Positions 44,746-54,104 of a stretch of 64,000 nt of DNA are shown in pieces. Position 1 is the stretch's first letter. Each line of letters begins with the position of its first letter. The position numbers were made by a program, and so were the translations under genes. This stretch comes from Streptomyces sp. WM4235 (GTDB lineage Bacteria; Actinomycetota; Actinomycetes; Streptomycetales; Streptomycetaceae). The notes beneath the pieces are model-generated. The model did not search any database. It was not told where the DNA came from and saw nothing but the letters and a program-made list of their open reading frames with translations. Location of the stretch: the NCBI RefSeq assembly GCF_001279725.1, contig NZ_LGDE01000148.1, positions 1 through 64,000 of the forward strand, written 5' to 3'.

Positions 44746-46050
44746 TCAGGTCATCCAGCGGTCCGGCCGGGCCGCGGCGCGCGAGGTGCGGGAGCGGGCC
44801 GCCTGCGCGGGCAGCAGCGCCGCGGCCTCCGCCGACGGCCGCAGCCGCGCGGTGACGGTGGCGTTCGCGCCGGTGTCCACGTGCAGGTCGGCCACGCCGC
44901 GGGCGCGTTCCCAGGGCCCCTGCGTCAGGCGCACGCTCTGCACCTTGGCGTGCGGGACGATCTCCGTGCGGCGGCACAGGCGCCCCTTGCGCGCGGCGAA
45001 CACGTCCTCGGTCACGGCCAGGCCGTAGCCCTTCCACCACACCGGGACCACCCACCGCGAGCCGGCCCTCGGGGCGGGGCTGAAGGACAGGGCCGCGAGG
45101 TCCACGCCGGGCAGGACCCGCGCGATGACCTCGTACGCGGCGGCCCGCGAGGCCACCGGGACCAGCACGTCGTTCTTCGAGCCGGCCACCGCCAGCTCCA
45201 CCCGGACCCAGTCGCGCCGGCGCCACAGCAGCGGCTCGACGATCCGTACGGTCTGCACCCGCCCCGGCGGCACCGTCTCGTGGGCCCGGTCCAGCAGCCC
45301 GTGGTCGATCCGGAGCCCGTCGGGGGATTCGGCGACCGTCCAGTCGTACTCGGTGAGGAACCGGCCCGCCGTGCCGGCCCAGACCCCGCCGAGGAACGGC
45401 AGCAGGGTCGCCGCGGTGGCCCAGATGCTTCCGCTGAGCCACCACACGACGACCGGCACGACCAGCCCGGCGAGCAGGGCGGCCCAGACGGCGAGGGTCA
45501 GCGCCAGCGAGACCACCAGGTCCCTCGGCCGGACCCGCAGCAGTTCGCGTTCCGGGGCCTCGCCGAGCGTCACGGCCTCCGCGGGGGCGAAGCCGGCCGC
45601 CCGGGCCAGGAGTTCGGCGCGCAGCGCGACGGCGTCCTTCTCCGCGAGGTAGGCCAGCTCGTCCTTGTCCGCGGTACCGATGACGTCGAGCCGCAGCTTC
45701 GCGACGCCGGCGACGCGGGCCAGCAGCGGTCGGGTGACGTCCACGGCCTGGAGCCGGTCGAGGCGGATGTGCGCGGTGCGCCGGAAGATCAGGCCGCTGC
45801 GGATGCGCAGTTCGGCGTCGGTGACGGCGTAGTGGGTGAACCACCAGCTCAGGAAGCCGTACGCGCCGAAGACGAGGACCATCCCGGCCAGGACCAGGAG
45901 CCGCAGCAGCCCGGACAGGTCCGCGATCCACTCCCCGGCCCGCTCGCCCTGCTGGGCGATGACGCCGATGGTGGCCGCGATCGGCACCCACGCCCGCAGC
46001 AGCGGGGTCAGGAAGTGCAGCCGGCGTTCCGGCGCCGCGGTGTCGCTCAC
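44746..46050 (-). CDS. Membrane protein with tandem bacterial PH domains (YdbT-like)
   Basis: A 434-residue protein. Helix pairs near 18-38 and 47-72 precede a first bPH2 domain (AVTDAELRIRSGLIFRRTAHIRLDRLQAVD, about 75-150). A second helix pair (about 180-225) precedes another bPH2-like domain (WTVAESPDGLRIDHGLLDRAHETVP), and a third partial copy lies near 350-410 (GLAVTEDVFAARKGRLCRRTEIVP). This matches YdbT-type proteins, which always pair with a shorter YdbS-type partner, here the gene directly upstream with a 4-bp overlap. In Bacillus such pairs relate to resistance to membrane-active agents. Confidence 0.87.
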   Translation of the reverse strand: MSDTAAPERRLHFLTPLLRAWVPIAATIGVIAQQGERAGEWIADLSGLLRLLVLAGMVLVFGAYGFLSWWFTHYAVTDAELRIRSGLIFRRTAHIRLDRLQAVDVTRPLLARVAGVAKLRLDVIGTADKDELAYLAEKDAVALRAELLARAAGFAPAEAVTLGEAPERELLRVRPRDLVVSLALTLAVWAALLAGLVVPVVVWWLSGSIWATAATLLPFLGGVWAGTAGRFLTEYDWTVAESPDGLRIDHGLLDRAHETVPPGRVQTVRIVEPLLWRRRDWVRVELAVAGSKNDVLVPVASRAAAYEVIARVLPGVDLAALSFSPAPRAGSRWVVPVWWKGYGLAVTEDVFAARKGRLCRRTEIVPHAKVQSVRLTQGPWERARGVADLHVDTGANATVTARLRPSAEAAALLPAQAARSRTSRAAARPDRWMT

Positions 46051-46538
46051 AGCCCGGCCGACTTCGCCTCGCCGAGTGCGGACAGCCGGTCGCGGAGCCG
46101 TTCGGCCTCGGCCGGGACCAGTCCGGGGATCTTGGCGTCGGTGGCGGCGGCCGCCGTGTGCAGCTGTACGGAGGCCAGCCCGAAGCGGCGTTCCAGCGGC
46201 CCCGAGGTCACCTCGACCAGCTGCATCCGCCCGTACGGCACCACGGTCTGCTCCCGCCACAGGACGCCCCTGCTGATCAGCAGGTCGTCAGCGCGCTCGG
46301 CGTACCGCCAGGACCGCCAGTTGCGGCCGAGCAGCACCCAGCCCCAGACCAGCACCCCGAGCCACAGCGCCCCGACGGCGGCCCACGCCGGCCCGGCGGT
46401 GAGGCCCAGTACGACCGCCGTGAGCGCCGTGAGCACCGTCATCCAGATCACCAGCAGCATGCGCCGGAGCGTGAGGAGCCCGCCCGGCAGCCCCACCCAC
46501 TCGGGTCCGCTCGTCCCACCCGTTGTCCCGGTTCCCAT
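46047..46538 (-). CDS. Membrane protein with one bacterial PH domain (YdbS-like)
   Basis: A 163-residue protein with two close membrane helices (about 26-48 and 52-70), then a bPH2 domain (about 76-150) opening with DLLISRGVLWREQTVVPYGRMQLVEV, and a helical tail rich in Glu and Arg. It is the short partner of the three-copy protein downstream (GTGA overlap). ATG start about 31 bp upstream of and divergent from nuoD. The pair is likely an envelope or membrane-stress module, by analogy with YdbS-YdbT. Confidence 0.87.
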   Translation of the reverse strand: MGTGTTGGTSGPEWVGLPGGLLTLRRMLLVIWMTVLTALTAVVLGLTAGPAWAAVGALWLGVLVWGWVLLGRNWRSWRYAERADDLLISRGVLWREQTVVPYGRMQLVEVTSGPLERRFGLASVQLHTAAAATDAKIPGLVPAEAERLRDRLSALGEAKSAGL

Positions 46539-46569
46539 GCATACACCCTAGGGCTGAGAGAATGCCGCC

Positions 46570-47712
46570 ATGACGGAGACCACGGTCGGTATCGGCGGCG
46601 CGGCGGAGAGCACCGACATGGTGCTCAACATCGGTCCGCAGCACCCCTCCACGCACGGCGTGCTGCGCCTGCGCCTCGTCCTGGACGGGGAGCGCATCGT
46701 CAGCGCGGAACCGGTGGTCGGCTACATGCACCGGGGCGCCGAGAAGCTCTTCGAGGCCCGTGACTACCGCCAGATCGTGATGCTCGCGAACCGCCACGAC
46801 TGGCTGTCCGCGTTCTCCAACGAGCTGGGCGTGGTCATGGCCGTCGAGCGGATGCTGGGGATGGAGGTCCCCGAGCGGGCCGTGTGGATGCGGACGTTGC
46901 TGGCCGAGCTGAACCGGGTGCTGAACCACCTGATGTTCCTCGGCTCGTACCCGCTGGAGCTGGGCGGGATCACGCCGATCTTCCACGCGTTCCGTGAGCG
47001 CGAGGAACTCCAGGCCGTCATGGAGGAGATCTCCGGCGGCCGCATGCACTACATGTTCAACCGGGTCGGCGGCCTCAAGGAGGACCTCCCCGCCGGCTGG
47101 CTGGGCCGGGCCCGCGCCGCCGTCGCGGACGTCCGCACCCGCATGGACGTCTACGACAAGCTGGTCCACGGCAACGAGATCTTCCGCGGCCGCACCCGCG
47201 GCGTGGGCGTGCTGTCGGCGCAGGCCGTGCACGCCTACGGGGTCTCCGGCCCGATCGCCCGCGCCTCCGGCGTCGATTTCGACCTGCGCCGCGACGAGCC
47301 GTACCTGGCGTACGGCGAGCTCCAGGACGTGCTGAAGGTGGTCACCCGGACCGAGGGCGACTGCCTGGCCCGCTTCGAGGTGCTGCTCGACCAGACGCAC
47401 AACGCCCTCGACCTGGCCGTCGCCTGCCTGGACCGGATGGCGGAGCTGGCGCCGGGCCCCATCAACCAGCGGCTGCCCAAGGTGCTGAAGGCGCCCGAGG
47501 GGAGCACGTACGCCTGGACGGAGAACCCGCTGGGCATCAACGGCTACTACCTGGTGTCCAAGGGCGAGAAGACCCCGTACCGGCTGAAGCTGCGCTCGGC
47601 GTCCTTCAACAACATCCAGGCGCTGGCCGTGTTGCTGCCCGGGCAGTTGGTCGCGGACATGGTGGCGATCCTGGGTTCGCTGTTCTTCGTCGTCGGCGAC
47701 ATCGACAAGTAG
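46570..47712 (+). CDS. nuoD2: Orphan NADH-quinone oxidoreductase subunit D
   Basis: A 380-residue homologue of the 49-kDa complex I subunit. [16 protein letters not shown] (about 18-33), the quinone-site region [28 protein letters not shown], and the C-terminal [33 protein letters not shown] are all intact, so the quinone-binding fold should be functional. No other nuo genes are adjacent. At 380 residues it is shorter than the usual operon-encoded NuoD (about 440). S. coelicolor has a similar lone copy. It may serve a variant complex or an alternative oxidoreductase. Confidence 0.9.
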   Translation: MTETTVGIGGAAESTDMVLNIGPQHPSTHGVLRLRLVLDGERIVSAEPVVGYMHRGAEKLFEARDYRQIVMLANRHDWLSAFSNELGVVMAVERMLGMEVPERAVWMRTLLAELNRVLNHLMFLGSYPLELGGITPIFHAFREREELQAVMEEISGGRMHYMFNRVGGLKEDLPAGWLGRARAAVADVRTRMDVYDKLVHGNEIFRGRTRGVGVLSAQAVHAYGVSGPIARASGVDFDLRRDEPYLAYGELQDVLKVVTRTEGDCLARFEVLLDQTHNALDLAVACLDRMAELAPGPINQRLPKVLKAPEGSTYAWTENPLGINGYYLVSKGEKTPYRLKLRSASFNNIQALAVLLPGQLVADMVAILGSLFFVVGDIDK

Positions 47713-47758
47713 TCCTGAACGCGACGGTCCCCGGGCGGGTCGTGTCTAGGGTGATCAC

Positions 47759-48643
47759 ATGATCACCGACATGTGCGTGGACTACCTGCGCCGGCTCGGC
47801 GTCGACCCGGCGGCGCCCTCCGTCGAGGGGCTGTTCGCCCTCCAGCGGGCCCACCTGGAGCGCGTGCCGTACGAGAACATCGACATCCAGCTGGGCCGGC
47901 CGCCCGGGATCGACCCCGCGCTGTCGGTGCGCCGGCTCGCGGCGGGCCTGGGTGGCTACTGCTTCCACCTCAACGGCGCCTTCTCCACGCTCCTGGAGGC
48001 ACTGGGCTACGACGTGACCCGCCATGTCGGCGGCGTGTACAAGGAGCCCGACGCGCGGGGCGTCAACGGCGACCACCTCGCGCTGGTCGTGCGGGTGGAC
48101 GGGGCCGCGTTCTTCGTGGACGCCGGGTTGGGCGACGGGCCCCACGACCCGCTGCCGCTGCGCGCGGGCACCTTCGAACGGGGGCACTTCCGGTACGCGT
48201 TGGAGCCGCTCGTCCCGCTCGACGGGGAGGGACCGGGCTGGACGTACCGGAACCCGGACGGCCCCTTCCCCGTGATGAACTTCCGCTCGGCCCCCGCCAC
48301 GATGGCCGACTTCGAGGCCGAGCACCTGCGGCTGTCCACCGCGCAGGACTCCGGTTTCGTACGCACCTTCGCGATGCTGCGGCGCGACGCGCACGGCATC
48401 GACGCCCTGCGCGGGCGCGTCCTGAGCCGAATCGACCCCCTCGCGGGGACGACCGACCGGGAACTGCACACGCCCGAGGAGTTCTTCGACGTGCTGACCG
48501 GCGTCTTCGGGCGGTCGCTCGACGAGCTGAGCGCGCGGGACCGGGCGGACCTGTGGGAGCGGGTCGACCGCGCGCACGAGACGTGGCGGGAGTCGCGGGA
48601 GGAGCCGTCGGCGCGGACCGCGCCCGCGTCGCGGGTGGGCTGA
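47759..48643 (+). CDS. Arylamine N-acetyltransferase
   Basis: A 294-residue NAT-family enzyme that transfers acetyl from acetyl-CoA to arylamines and hydrazines. The catalytic triad is visible as Cys68 (in GGYCFHLNGAF), His106 (NGDHLAL) and Asp121 (VDAGLGD). The usual Arg-Gly-Gly-x-Cys is here Leu-Gly-Gly-Tyr-Cys, a small deviation. N-terminal VPYENIDIQLG is typical of the family. Starts 46 bp after nuoD on the same strand; a small zinc-ribbon-like gene follows after 42 bp. An ATG four codons further in is an alternative start. Confidence 0.92.
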   Translation: MITDMCVDYLRRLGVDPAAPSVEGLFALQRAHLERVPYENIDIQLGRPPGIDPALSVRRLAAGLGGYCFHLNGAFSTLLEALGYDVTRHVGGVYKEPDARGVNGDHLALVVRVDGAAFFVDAGLGDGPHDPLPLRAGTFERGHFRYALEPLVPLDGEGPGWTYRNPDGPFPVMNFRSAPATMADFEAEHLRLSTAQDSGFVRTFAMLRRDAHGIDALRGRVLSRIDPLAGTTDRELHTPEEFFDVLTGVFGRSLDELSARDRADLWERVDRAHETWRESREEPSARTAPASRVG

Positions 48644-48685
48644 CACCGGGCCCGCGTTGTCGGTGCGAGGGTGCAGACTTGGGGC

Positions 48686-48901
48686 ATGTCCCACTCCCCC
48701 CGTAGGGCCTGCCCCACCTGCGGCCGCGACTGCGCCGTCACCGCCGGCCGGATCGCCCGCCACGACCCGCCGGACGGCCGGGGACGCGGCGACCTGGTGT
48801 CCTGCCCCGGCTCTCGCGCCCGCGTCGTGCTCGGCGCGTCGGCGCCGACCCTGGACGGCTTCGTCCTGGGCCCGAACCCGGGGCAACTCCCCCTGTTCTG
48901 A
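48686..48901 (+). CDS. Small hypothetical protein with zinc-ribbon-like Cys motif
   Basis: A 71-residue protein. CPTCGRDC (residues 9-16) resembles one half of a zinc ribbon, and a later VSCPGS offers a fourth cysteine. The rest is basic and Pro/Gly-rich and ends in QLPLF. No other domain recognised. It lies between the arylamine acetyltransferase and a secreted lipase on the same strand. Short proteins of this kind are conserved in Streptomyces, but the function is unknown; a start at 48671 is also possible. Confidence 0.6.
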   Translation: MSHSPRRACPTCGRDCAVTAGRIARHDPPDGRGRGDLVSCPGSRARVVLGASAPTLDGFVLGPNPGQLPLF

Positions 48902-48986
48902 GACGCCCCTGCCGGGGGGTAGCCCCCTCGACCGCCGGGGGGATACGGGATGTCGGGGATCGTGACCGGGTCCTAGCGTTCGGGAC

Positions 48987-50225
48987 ATGACGACGACCTC
49001 GCATCAGAACAAGCGCCGGCTGCGGCGCGGAGCCGCGGCGGTGGCCCTCGCGGCCGTCCTCGGCGCGGCAGCCGCCCCGGCGGCCCTCGCCTCGCCCACC
49101 GCCGCCGTCCGGGCCCCGGCCGCCCGGGGCGCCCTGATCTCCGTCACCCCGGTCGACACCCTCGACCGCGCCGGCGTCACCGCCGAGCTCGGCGCCCTCG
49201 GGGTCGACACCGCGGGCGTCCGGTACGGCGTCCGCGCGTACCGGATCACCTACGCCACCGTCGACCCGAAGGGCCGCCCCACCACGGCCACCGGGCTGCT
49301 GGTCCTGCCGCGCGGCGGCCCGGCCCGGCCCGACCTGGTGTCCGACACCCACGGGACCGTCGCCCACCGCGACAGCGCGCCGAGCGGGGGCAAGGGCTAC
49401 AACCGGCTCACCCCGTACCTGCACGCCTCGGCCGGCCGTGCCGTCGCCGCGCCGGACTACCTCGGCCTCGGCGGCGGCACCGGACCCCACCCCTACATGG
49501 ACACCCGCTCGGCCGTCACCGCCACCGTCGACATGCTCAAGGCCTCCCGCACCGCGGCCGACCGGCTGGGCCGCCCCGTGACCCGGGACGTGTACGCCAC
49601 CGGCTTCTCCCAGGGCGGCCAGGTGGCCATGGCCGTCGGCCGCGAACTCTCCGCGGGCCGGGACGGACTGCGGCTGCGCGCCCTGGCCCCGATGGCCGGC
49701 CCCTACGACCTGTCGGGGTCCGAGATACCCGGGATCGCGGACGGCCGGGTCGCGCCGCGCACCGCCGTCTTCTACCTCTCGTACTTCCTGACGGCCCAGA
49801 ACAGGCTCCACCCGCTCTACAAGGACCCGGCCGAGGTGTTCCGCCCGCCCTACGCGCGGATGGTGGAGGGCCTGTTCGACGGGACGCACCCGGAGGAGGA
49901 GATCGTCGCCGCGCTGCCCGCGACCCCCGAGGAGCTGCTCACCCCGGCCTGGTCCGAGAACGTCCGCGCCCCGCGCGGCGCCCTGCGCACCGCCCTGCGG
50001 GCCAACGACGGCGCCTGCGACTGGAAGCCGGACGTGCCGGTACGGCTCTACGCGGGCGGCGCCGACACGGACGTGCCGATCGCCAACTCCCGTGCCTGCG
50101 CCGCCGACCTGGCCCGCCGCGGGGTCCGGGCGAAGGTCGTCGACCAGGGCCCGGACGCGGACCACTTCACGACGGCCCTCAGGTCGGCCCCCCAGGTGGT
50201 GCGCTGGTTCGACGCGCTGTCGTAG
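48987..50225 (+). CDS. Secreted alpha/beta-hydrolase (lipase/esterase)
   Basis: A 412-residue exported hydrolase. Signal peptide about 1-36 (RRLRRGAAAVALAAVLG, cleavage after ALA). The alpha/beta fold has AAPDYLGLGGGTGPHPY (oxyanion region), the nucleophile Ser208 in GFSQGGQVA, a likely acid Asp in GGADTDVP and His in DADHFTT near the end. This order matches the Streptomyces secreted lipase/tripeptidyl-like family (LIP, PF03583-like). Substrate unknown. The gene ends 20 bp before a convergent coiled-coil membrane protein gene. Confidence 0.88.
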   Translation: MTTTSHQNKRRLRRGAAAVALAAVLGAAAAPAALASPTAAVRAPAARGALISVTPVDTLDRAGVTAELGALGVDTAGVRYGVRAYRITYATVDPKGRPTTATGLLVLPRGGPARPDLVSDTHGTVAHRDSAPSGGKGYNRLTPYLHASAGRAVAAPDYLGLGGGTGPHPYMDTRSAVTATVDMLKASRTAADRLGRPVTRDVYATGFSQGGQVAMAVGRELSAGRDGLRLRALAPMAGPYDLSGSEIPGIADGRVAPRTAVFYLSYFLTAQNRLHPLYKDPAEVFRPPYARMVEGLFDGTHPEEEIVAALPATPEELLTPAWSENVRAPRGALRTALRANDGACDWKPDVPVRLYAGGADTDVPIANSRACAADLARRGVRAKVVDQGPDADHFTTALRSAPQVVRWFDALS

Positions 50226-50245
50226 GGCGCCTCGGGGATCAGGGC

Positions 50246-51367
50246 CTAGGAGATCGCGGTGCGGAGCCGGACCACGTCGATCGGCTCGGTCTCGTCGTGC
50301 TCCGTCAGGTCGATGACCTGGCCCACCGCACGGTGCTCGGGGGTCACCGGCTTGAACTCCGGGTCGCCGGCCGCGCGCACGGTCTCCGCCTTGTGCACGG
50401 CGAGGACCTCGGCGCCGACCACGTCGGCGAGGTCCTCGTTCTGCACGGCCTCGATCGCCGCACGGGCCTGCGCGGCGTTCTTGGTGCCGAAGAAGTCGAA
50501 GCCGCCCTCGACGCGCGAGGCGGAGCGCCTCGGGGCGGTGTACGGGGCCACGGTCGCCGCCGGCCGCCGCGCCGGAACGGCGGACGCCCGGTCACCGGCC
50601 GCCGTACGGCCGTGTGCCTCGGTGGTACGGGCCGCACCGGACGTCGTGGCCGGGGCGCCGGCGGGCGCGGCGCCGGAAGTGCGGGCGCCGGGGGTCGGGG
50701 CCCCGGGGGTCGGGTCGGCGCCCGGGGTCGGGTCGGCGCCGGGCGCCAGGGCCTTGGGGCGCGCCTCGGCCCGCTCCCGGCCCTTGCGCACCAACGCCGC
50801 CATCGCCGCGTTGGCGCGGGCGTAGCCGATCGCGGTCGGCGCCCCGGCGGCGGTGCGCTCCTGTGACGGGGCCGGGAGCTCCTTGGGCGCGCCCGGGCCC
50901 GAGGCGGCCTCGATGGCCAGCAGTCGGCGCCCTTCGAGGGCGGTGGCCCGCTCCGTCTCGGCGGTGGCGTACCGGCGCAGCAGCGCGGCGTGCTCGCCGC
51001 GCAGGCCCGCGAGTTCGACCCGCTTGGCGCGCAGCTTCGTGTCGAGCCTGGCGCGCAGCATGCGGGCTTCCTCGAGGTCGGATTCGAGCTCGGCTATCCG
51101 CTCGTCCGTCTTCCACTCGTCCTTGACCCGTTCTCGGGTCAGTTCGGCCACCCGGCGGCCGGCCGAGCGGTCCCAGGAGCGCATGACGACGGCGCCGGCC
51201 AGGCCCGAGGCGGCCGTGAGGGCCACGAGGAGGCGCCACGCGGCGCCGCCTTCGGGTCCCGCGAGCAGCCAGGCCGCGCCGGCGCCGGCCACGGAGACAC
51301 CGGCGACGAGCGTCGGCGTGAGCAGTCGGTGCAGGGGTTCTGGATTGCGGTGGCGTCCACGGGGCAT
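50246..51367 (-). CDS. Membrane-anchored coiled-coil protein
   Basis: A 373-residue protein. Two membrane helices (about 13-34 and 42-62) are followed by a strongly charged coiled coil (about 72-150, with TDERIAELESDLEEARMLRARLDTKLRAKR). A long disordered Pro/Ala/Gly-rich stretch (about 155-285) includes GADPTPGA repeats. A short folded C-terminal part (FDFFGTKNAAQARAAIEAVQNEDLADVVGAEV, then VIDLTEHDETEPIDV) closes the protein. No enzymatic motif. Conserved in Streptomyces; the topology (membrane hook plus coiled coil) suggests a structural or scaffolding role, by inference. Confidence 0.75.
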   Translation of the reverse strand: MPRGRHRNPEPLHRLLTPTLVAGVSVAGAGAAWLLAGPEGGAAWRLLVALTAASGLAGAVVMRSWDRSAGRRVAELTRERVKDEWKTDERIAELESDLEEARMLRARLDTKLRAKRVELAGLRGEHAALLRRYATAETERATALEGRRLLAIEAASGPGAPKELPAPSQERTAAGAPTAIGYARANAAMAALVRKGRERAEARPKALAPGADPTPGADPTPGAPTPGARTSGAAPAGAPATTSGAARTTEAHGRTAAGDRASAVPARRPAATVAPYTAPRRSASRVEGGFDFFGTKNAAQARAAIEAVQNEDLADVVGAEVLAVHKAETVRAAGDPEFKPVTPEHRAVGQVIDLTEHDETEPIDVVRLRTAIS

Positions 51368-51479
51368 GGCCTGAAATTTACAGGGAGTAGGTGGGGTGTG
51401 GGGAAGCCGCCCGGCAATCTCTTGCCGGGCAGTTACCCGTCATTTCCGCATCAATCGCGTAACTGATCTTGCTGTGAGG

Positions 51480-52469
51480 CTACTTCTTCAGCAGACCCTT
51501 GGATTCCAGGTACGCCTTGGCCACATCGGCGGGCTTCGCGCGCTCCGCGTCCACCTTGCGGTTGAGGTCGACGAGGTCCGCCGTCGTCAGTGCCTTGGTG
51601 AGCTTGTCGAGCGCGGCGGCGACCTCCGGGGCGCCCGCGTCCTTGGCGTTGACCACCGGCAGGACGTTGTCGGCGTTCTGGAGCTTCTTGTCGTCCTCCA
51701 GCAGGACCAGGCCGAAGGAGTCGAGCGTGGCGTCGGTGGTCGTGGTCAGCACCAGCTGGTCCACACCGTCCTTGACGGCCTGCTTGGACTGGGGGGTGCC
51801 GACGCCCTTGGGGTCGATGCCGGCGACGGAGATGCCGTACGTCTTCTCCAACCCGGGCGCGCAGAAGGGACGGACGGTGCACTCGTCGCCCGCCGCGATC
51901 TTCACCTTCAGGCCCGACCTGCCCAGGTCCGAGAGGGTCTTGAGCTTGTTCTTCTCGGCGAACTCCTTGGTCACCGCGAAGGCGTTCTGGTCGACCGCCT
52001 CGCCCGCCGGGAGCGCCTTGATGCCGAGCGGCGTCGCGAGCTTCTCCAGCGCCGCCACCGTCGCCGCCGCGTCGCTGGAGGCGACCGGCTTGTCCTTCGG
52101 CGCGTCCTTGCCGTTGACCTTGGCGTTGAGGAACTCGGCGAGGGTGGCCGCGTACTCCGGGACGACGTCGATCTCGCCCTTCTCCAGCGAGGGCTCGTAC
52201 AGCTCACGGTTGTTGACCGTGGTGATCGAGGTGGAGTAGCCGGCGTCCTTCAGGACCTGTGCGTACAGCTCCGCCAGCACGTTGGACTCGGTGAAGCCGG
52301 CCGCGCCGACCACCAGCTTGCCCTTGGCGCCCCCGCCCGAGGAGGAGGCCGGGGCGGACGAGCCGCCGTCCTTGGCCTTCTCCAGACTGTCGCCACCGCA
52401 CGCGGCGAGCGAGACGGTCAGGGCCACCGCGCCCAGTGCCGCGCCGAGAACGCGCGTGGACTTGCTCAT
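51480..52469 (-). CDS. Osmoprotectant ABC transporter substrate-binding lipoprotein
   Basis: A 329-residue lipoprotein. The signal sequence ends in the lipobox LAAC (Cys24). A Ser/Gly linker precedes the OpuAC-type binding domain (about 48-325): KLVVGAAGFTESNVLAELYAQVL, EIDVVPEYAATLAEFL, and GVDQLVLTTTTDATLDSFGL near 235. This fold binds quaternary amines such as glycine betaine, choline or carnitine. It is the last gene of a three-gene unit with the two permeases and is divergent from the ATPase gene. The start ATG follows GGAGG by about 7 nt. Confidence 0.92.
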   Translation of the reverse strand: MSKSTRVLGAALGAVALTVSLAACGGDSLEKAKDGGSSAPASSSGGGAKGKLVVGAAGFTESNVLAELYAQVLKDAGYSTSITTVNNRELYEPSLEKGEIDVVPEYAATLAEFLNAKVNGKDAPKDKPVASSDAAATVAALEKLATPLGIKALPAGEAVDQNAFAVTKEFAEKNKLKTLSDLGRSGLKVKIAAGDECTVRPFCAPGLEKTYGISVAGIDPKGVGTPQSKQAVKDGVDQLVLTTTTDATLDSFGLVLLEDDKKLQNADNVLPVVNAKDAGAPEVAAALDKLTKALTTADLVDLNRKVDAERAKPADVAKAYLESKGLLKK

Positions 52470-52533
52470 GGTTGCTCCTCCAGGGAGTGAGTACAGCGGG
52501 AAGGAAAAGAGGTGACGGGGCCGGCGGCAGGGC

Positions 52534-53205
52534 TCAGCGGGCCACCGACGGGCGCCGCAGGAGGAGCCGGTCGACGGCCACCAGCACGCCCTCCACCAGC
52601 AGGGCCAGCAGCGCCACCAGAAGGGCGCCGGCGACCACCTGGGCGGTGTCGAAGGTGTTGAAGCCGGCGGTGATGATCCGGCCCAGACCGCCCTGGCCGA
52701 CCATGGCCGCGATGGTGGCGGTGGCGATGACCTGGACCGCGCCCGAGCGCAGCCCCGTCATGACGAGTCCGCGCGCGAGCGGCAGTTCCACGCGCAGGAA
52801 CAGCTGTGTCCCGGACATGCCCATCCCCCTCGCCGCCTCGACCACCGAGCGGTCCACCTCGCGCATACCCACATACGCGTTGGTCAGCAGCGGCGGGATG
52901 GCGAACAGGACGAGCGCGACGATGGTGGGCAGGTACCCCGCGCTGCGCAGCGGCGAGACCATGAACAGGGCCAGCACCGCGAAGACGGGGATCGCCCGGC
53001 CGACATTGGACACGTTCACCGCGAGGGCCCCGCCCTTGCCGAGGTGGCCGAGCCACAGGCCGATCGGCAGCGCCACCGCGCAGGCGACGGCCAGGGCGAT
53101 CCCGCTGACGTACACGTGCTCGCCGAGCCGGTGCCAGACACCGTTCTCGCCGGCCCAGTTGGCACCGTCGGCCAGCCAGTCCCAGGCCTCGCCCAGTACG
53201 CCCAT
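52534..53205 (-). CDS. Osmoprotectant ABC transporter permease
   Basis: A 223-residue OpuCB/ProW-type permease. Five membrane helices, with the EAA-type cytoplasmic loop VVEAARGMGMSGTQLFLRVELPLA (about 118-142) that contacts the ATPase. The C-terminal part contains GQGGLGRIITAGFNTFDT, typical of glycine betaine/choline permeases. It starts 3 bp after the other permease ends, and the binding-protein gene follows after 64 bp. The two permeases would form a heterodimeric channel. Confidence 0.93.
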   Translation of the reverse strand: MGVLGEAWDWLADGANWAGENGVWHRLGEHVYVSGIALAVACAVALPIGLWLGHLGKGGALAVNVSNVGRAIPVFAVLALFMVSPLRSAGYLPTIVALVLFAIPPLLTNAYVGMREVDRSVVEAARGMGMSGTQLFLRVELPLARGLVMTGLRSGAVQVIATATIAAMVGQGGLGRIITAGFNTFDTAQVVAGALLVALLALLVEGVLVAVDRLLLRRPSVAR

Positions 53206-53208
53206 GGC

Positions 53209-53937
53209 TCAGACCTCCTTGGCGACGGGTGCCGGAGCCCGCTTGAAGAAACGTTTCCTCGGAGCGGGCGCGGAGGCCCGGGTCCAGGGCGTGAGCAGTC
53301 TCTGGACCCCGAGCAGCAGCAGATCCGCCACCAGCGCGAGCAGCACGCACAGCACCGAGGCCGTCAGCACCTGGGCCTTGAAGGAGCTGTTCACGGCCGG
53401 CGCGATCAGGTTGCCCAGACCGCCCTTGCCCACGATCGACCCCACGGTCGTCAGCGCGACCGTCGACACCGTGGCGATACGGACCCCCGCGAGCAGCGCC
53501 GGCAGCGCCAGCGGCAGTTCGACCTGCCACAGCAGCCGGCCCGAGCCGTACCCCATGCCGCGCGCGGCCTCCCGCACCTCGTCGGGGACCGCTTCCAGGC
53601 CGGCCAGCACGTTGCGGACCAGGATGGTCAGCGAATACAGCACCAGACCGGTCACCACCAGCGTGGCCGAGAGCCCGAAGACCGGCAGCAGCAGGGAGAA
53701 CATGGCGAGCGAGGGAACCGTGTAGAGCAGGGTGGTCAGACCGAGCACGGGCGCCGCCCAGCCGCGACCGCGGCGGGCCAGCAGGGCGAGCGGAACGGAC
53801 ACGACGAGCCCGATGACCACCGACAGACCGGTGATCCAGATGTGCTCGACGGTGGCGTCGGTGAGCTCCTGGGAGCGGGAGGTGACGTACTCCCAACAGA
53901 TCCAGTCGTTCGCCACCAGACAGCTCTGCCCGGCCAT
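53209..53937 (-). CDS. Osmoprotectant ABC transporter permease
   Basis: A 242-residue permease with about six membrane helices. The EAA loop is EVREAARGMGYGSGRLLWQVELPLALP (in two parts, about 128-154), and GKGGLGNLIAPAVNSSFK near the C-terminus matches the family. The ATG at 53937 (MAGQSCLVANDW) fits homologues; a GTG at 53946 has a GGAG about 9 nt upstream and is also possible. First gene of the leftward transporter unit and divergent from the ATPase gene across 167 bp. Confidence 0.92.
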   Translation of the reverse strand: MAGQSCLVANDWICWEYVTSRSQELTDATVEHIWITGLSVVIGLVVSVPLALLARRGRGWAAPVLGLTTLLYTVPSLAMFSLLLPVFGLSATLVVTGLVLYSLTILVRNVLAGLEAVPDEVREAARGMGYGSGRLLWQVELPLALPALLAGVRIATVSTVALTTVGSIVGKGGLGNLIAPAVNSSFKAQVLTASVLCVLLALVADLLLLGVQRLLTPWTRASAPAPRKRFFKRAPAPVAKEV

Positions 53938-54104
53938 GCCGCTCACCCCCGCCTCGCTCCGTCAGCCCGTCATCGCACACGCGTCCGACCCGAGGGCCTG
54001 GTCAGACCGACCTTAACCCCAGCCACCGACAATGGCCGGAATCCTTCGCAGTCGGGCAACATGCCCTTCACAAACGGCACCCGCGCGTGAGGAAGGATGG
54101 TCCG

